From an uncultured Ruminococcus sp. (GTDB taxonomy: Bacteria; Bacillota; Clostridia; Oscillospirales; CAG-272): DNA of 11,987 nucleotides. Shown here one piece after another: positions 10,925 through 11,987 of the stretch (its first letter is position 1; each line of letters opens with the position of its first letter). Location: contig CACXCL010000036.1 of the NCBI GenBank assembly GCA_902766115.1, forward strand, positions 1-11,987. Reading direction: 5' to 3'. The position numbers and the translations under genes were made by a program. A model generated the notes under the pieces. The model made no database searches. It had not been told where the DNA came from and saw only the letters and a program-made list of their open reading frames with translations.

Positions 10925-11686
10925 TTATTTGTCTTTGTTATCACCCTGGTCGGAATCATGCTCTTTTCTTATTTCGTTCATGTATCCGGCCGTAATGATA
11001 CCTGCGGGGAGTGCCACAATCGCTATGCCGAAAATAGAAGAAAACATGGTGATGATACGTCCGATAGTTGTCACAGGATAAATGTCTCCGTAACCGACGG
11101 TTGTCAGCGAAACTGTTGCCCAATAAACCGCATCAAAGAAACTGGAGAATGAATCAGGTTCGACGTTGAAAACGACAAGCGCAGAGACCATAATATATCC
11201 TACTGCCAATGCCCCTACTGCTAACAACGTTCTTTTTGATGAGCGTAGAACATTCCCTATGATCTCAAATGATCTGGAGTATCTGACCGCTTTAAAAACA
11301 CGAAACACTCTCAAAGCTCTTATCATACGGAGCACGCGAAGTACCTTGAATCCGCTGCTTACAAAAGTGAGAGAGGGGAGAATTGAAATCAGGTCCACGA
11401 TCGCCATAGGTGAAAATGGGTACCGGATAAATGAAACCGGGCCTGCTTTTTCAAATTTGTAATCTGCCGTTACCCAACGAAGTATGTAATCAACAATGAA
11501 AATTGCGACTGAAATCTTATCGAAAATATAGAAAACCGTGTTTTCGGATTTGAAGGCAAGCGGAATAAGACTGATAATGATAACGACTATCATTGAAAAA
11601 TCGTAGACGGTACTCAAACGGTCGTTTCCGTCGGATTTCTCGATTATCTCAAATATTCTTTTTCTCAAATCTGTTTTCTCCTTCAT
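10925..11686 (-). CDS. Voltage-gated potassium channel (six-helix Kv type)
   Basis: 253 residues with the whole channel plan: S1 about 27-45, S2 51-70, S3 93-109, the voltage-sensing S4 at 113-135 with Arg/Lys at every third position (KVLRVLRMIRALRVFRVFK), S5 153-175, pore helix 182-194, selectivity filter TTVGYGD at 195-201 and S6 208-234. There is no cytoplasmic RCK domain; a short charged tail follows. It should conduct K+ in response to voltage. The start is the ATG at 11686 because GGAGGAG lies 6-8 nt upstream; an earlier in-frame TTG overlaps the -10 box. Base composition is visibly lower in GC than the neighbours (26 of 60 in 11281-11340 against 44 of 60 in 10321-10380), suggesting acquisition. 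It is the first gene of the operon by spacing. Confidence 0.96.
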   Translation of the reverse strand: MKEKTDLRKRIFEIIEKSDGNDRLSTVYDFSMIVVIIISLIPLAFKSENTVFYIFDKISVAIFIVDYILRWVTADYKFEKAGPVSFIRYPFSPMAIVDLISILPSLTFVSSGFKVLRVLRMIRALRVFRVFKAVRYSRSFEIIGNVLRSSKRTLLAVGALAVGYIMVSALVVFNVEPDSFSSFFDAVYWATVSLTTVGYGDIYPVTTIGRIITMFSSIFGIAIVALPAGIITAGYMNEIRKEHDSDQGDNKDK

Positions 11687-11704
11687 CCAAATTCTCCTCC
11701 CACA

Positions 11705-11733
11705 ATTATAAACCAATCCCCTCGCAAAATCAA
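11705..11733 (-). promoter_or_regulatory. Promoter of the K+ channel operon
   Basis: On the minus strand TTGATT (11733-11728), a 17-nt spacer and a perfect TATAAT (11710-11705). Predicted start about 11698, so the leader is only about a dozen nt before the ATG at 11686. No other good promoter was seen before the HAD gene, so the whole six-gene unit may depend on this one. Confidence 0.85.
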
Positions 11734-11784
11734 GACAAACCGGAAACTATCCCCACGTACCGACAGGCAGTGTCAGACAGCGAC

Positions 11785-11818
11785 AAAAAACGGCTGACCG
11801 ACGAGTCAGCCGGTTTTT
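11785..11818 (-). terminator. Terminator of a gene lying beyond the right edge
   Basis: CGGCTGAC (11791-11798) pairs with GTCAGCCG (11805-11812) around a 6-nt loop; on the minus strand the stem is followed by six T (11790-11785). As with the guaA terminator, the hairpin array lies directly before it on the transcript. The upstream gene is outside the window. Confidence 0.82.
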
Positions 11819-11832
11819 AGTTATCAGTTATC
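11819..11832. repeat. Two tandem AGTTATC heptamers
   Basis: AGTTATC twice, followed by the AGTTATGA that opens array A copy 2. This is the counterpart of the AGTTTAC triplet at 3651-3671, with different sequence and number. Confidence 0.85.
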
Positions 11833-11984
11833 AGTTATGATTTCGCCATGCGGCGAAAGTTATGAGTTCCGCCGTGCGGAACGTTATGATATGATCGCCC
11901 GGCGAAGTCAACGTTGCCGAAGGCAACTCATAACTTTGCGAAGCAAATCATAACTCAAAACTCGCCGTCAGGCGATCATAACTG
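11833..11984. repeat. Hairpin array A, copy 2
   Basis: Aligned without gaps to 3672-3823 over 152 nt, with eight differences by my count. H1, H3, H5 and H6 are identical. H2 gains an outer G-C pair (GTTCCGC/GCGGAAC), and H4 becomes fully Watson-Crick (GTTGCC/GGCAAC). The three GTTATGA and three TCATAAC linkers are intact. The copy ends near the window edge, so whether an H7-like hairpin and a stop codon follow cannot be seen. The 50 nt between the channel promoter and the terminator hold nothing I recognise. Confidence 0.92.
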
Positions 11985-11987
11985 AAT

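Noticed and set aside
1..11987. tRNA or rRNA genes
   Set aside because: No cloverleaf with a conserved T-loop or CCA end and no rRNA core sequence was noticed on either strand.

Overview
The window is typical of a fairly GC-rich member of the Clostridia (Bacillota), probably an uncultured gut or rumen lineage. The basis is a BlaI/M56-peptidase pair, strong GGAGG-type ribosome binding sites, consensus TTGACA/TATAAT-like promoters, and the style of the Fur, YbjQ, CofE-like and GNAT proteins. The taxonomic guess is inference; no rRNA or other marker is present. All eleven full-length genes, the partial gene at the left edge and a candidate leader peptide are on the minus strand, so the window reads right to left.

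Layout in the direction of transcription. (1) 11733 to 6540: a promoter, then a voltage-gated K+ channel, a HAD phosphatase, a PHP-domain phosphoesterase, a polysaccharide deacetylase, an ATP-grasp ligase and a Fur-family regulator, ending at a hairpin terminator. The HAD/PHP/deacetylase/ATP-grasp core looks like a small pathway acting on a sugar or envelope-linked substrate, and three of its four enzymes carry a short, very basic terminal segment. (2) 6508 to 3618: a promoter, then a YbjQ-family protein, a CofE-like (F420-0:glutamate ligase family) protein and a GMP synthetase lacking its glutaminase domain, followed by a hairpin-rich repeat and a strong terminator. (3) 3615 to 2278: a near-consensus promoter, a leader of about 115 nt with a 12-codon upstream ORF and competing hairpins, a tandem double GNAT acetyltransferase that probably starts at TTG, then another hairpin-rich repeat and a terminator. 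(4) 2181 to the left edge: a promoter overlapped by two BlaI-type operators, then BlaI repressor, M56 membrane protease and a lipoprotein that runs off the window.

The most unusual non-coding content is a set of hairpin arrays: short GC-rich hairpins separated by a fixed 6-10 nt linker specific to each array. Two copies of one family (3672-3839 and 11833-11984) are ungapped over 152 nt with eight differences, none of which breaks a stem. Its linkers are GTTATGA in the first half and the reverse complement TCATAAC in the second, so the whole element is a nested palindrome. Arrays with different linkers occur at 2328-2477 and 9439-9500. Three of the four lie immediately before a Rho-independent terminator, two of them demonstrably after a stop codon; the fourth lies between two genes of an operon. 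They resemble REP/BIME elements in position but I do not recognise the family.

The best candidates for undescribed biology are these arrays, the possible translational attenuator in front of the acetyltransferase, and the HAD/PHP/deacetylase/ATP-grasp cassette.
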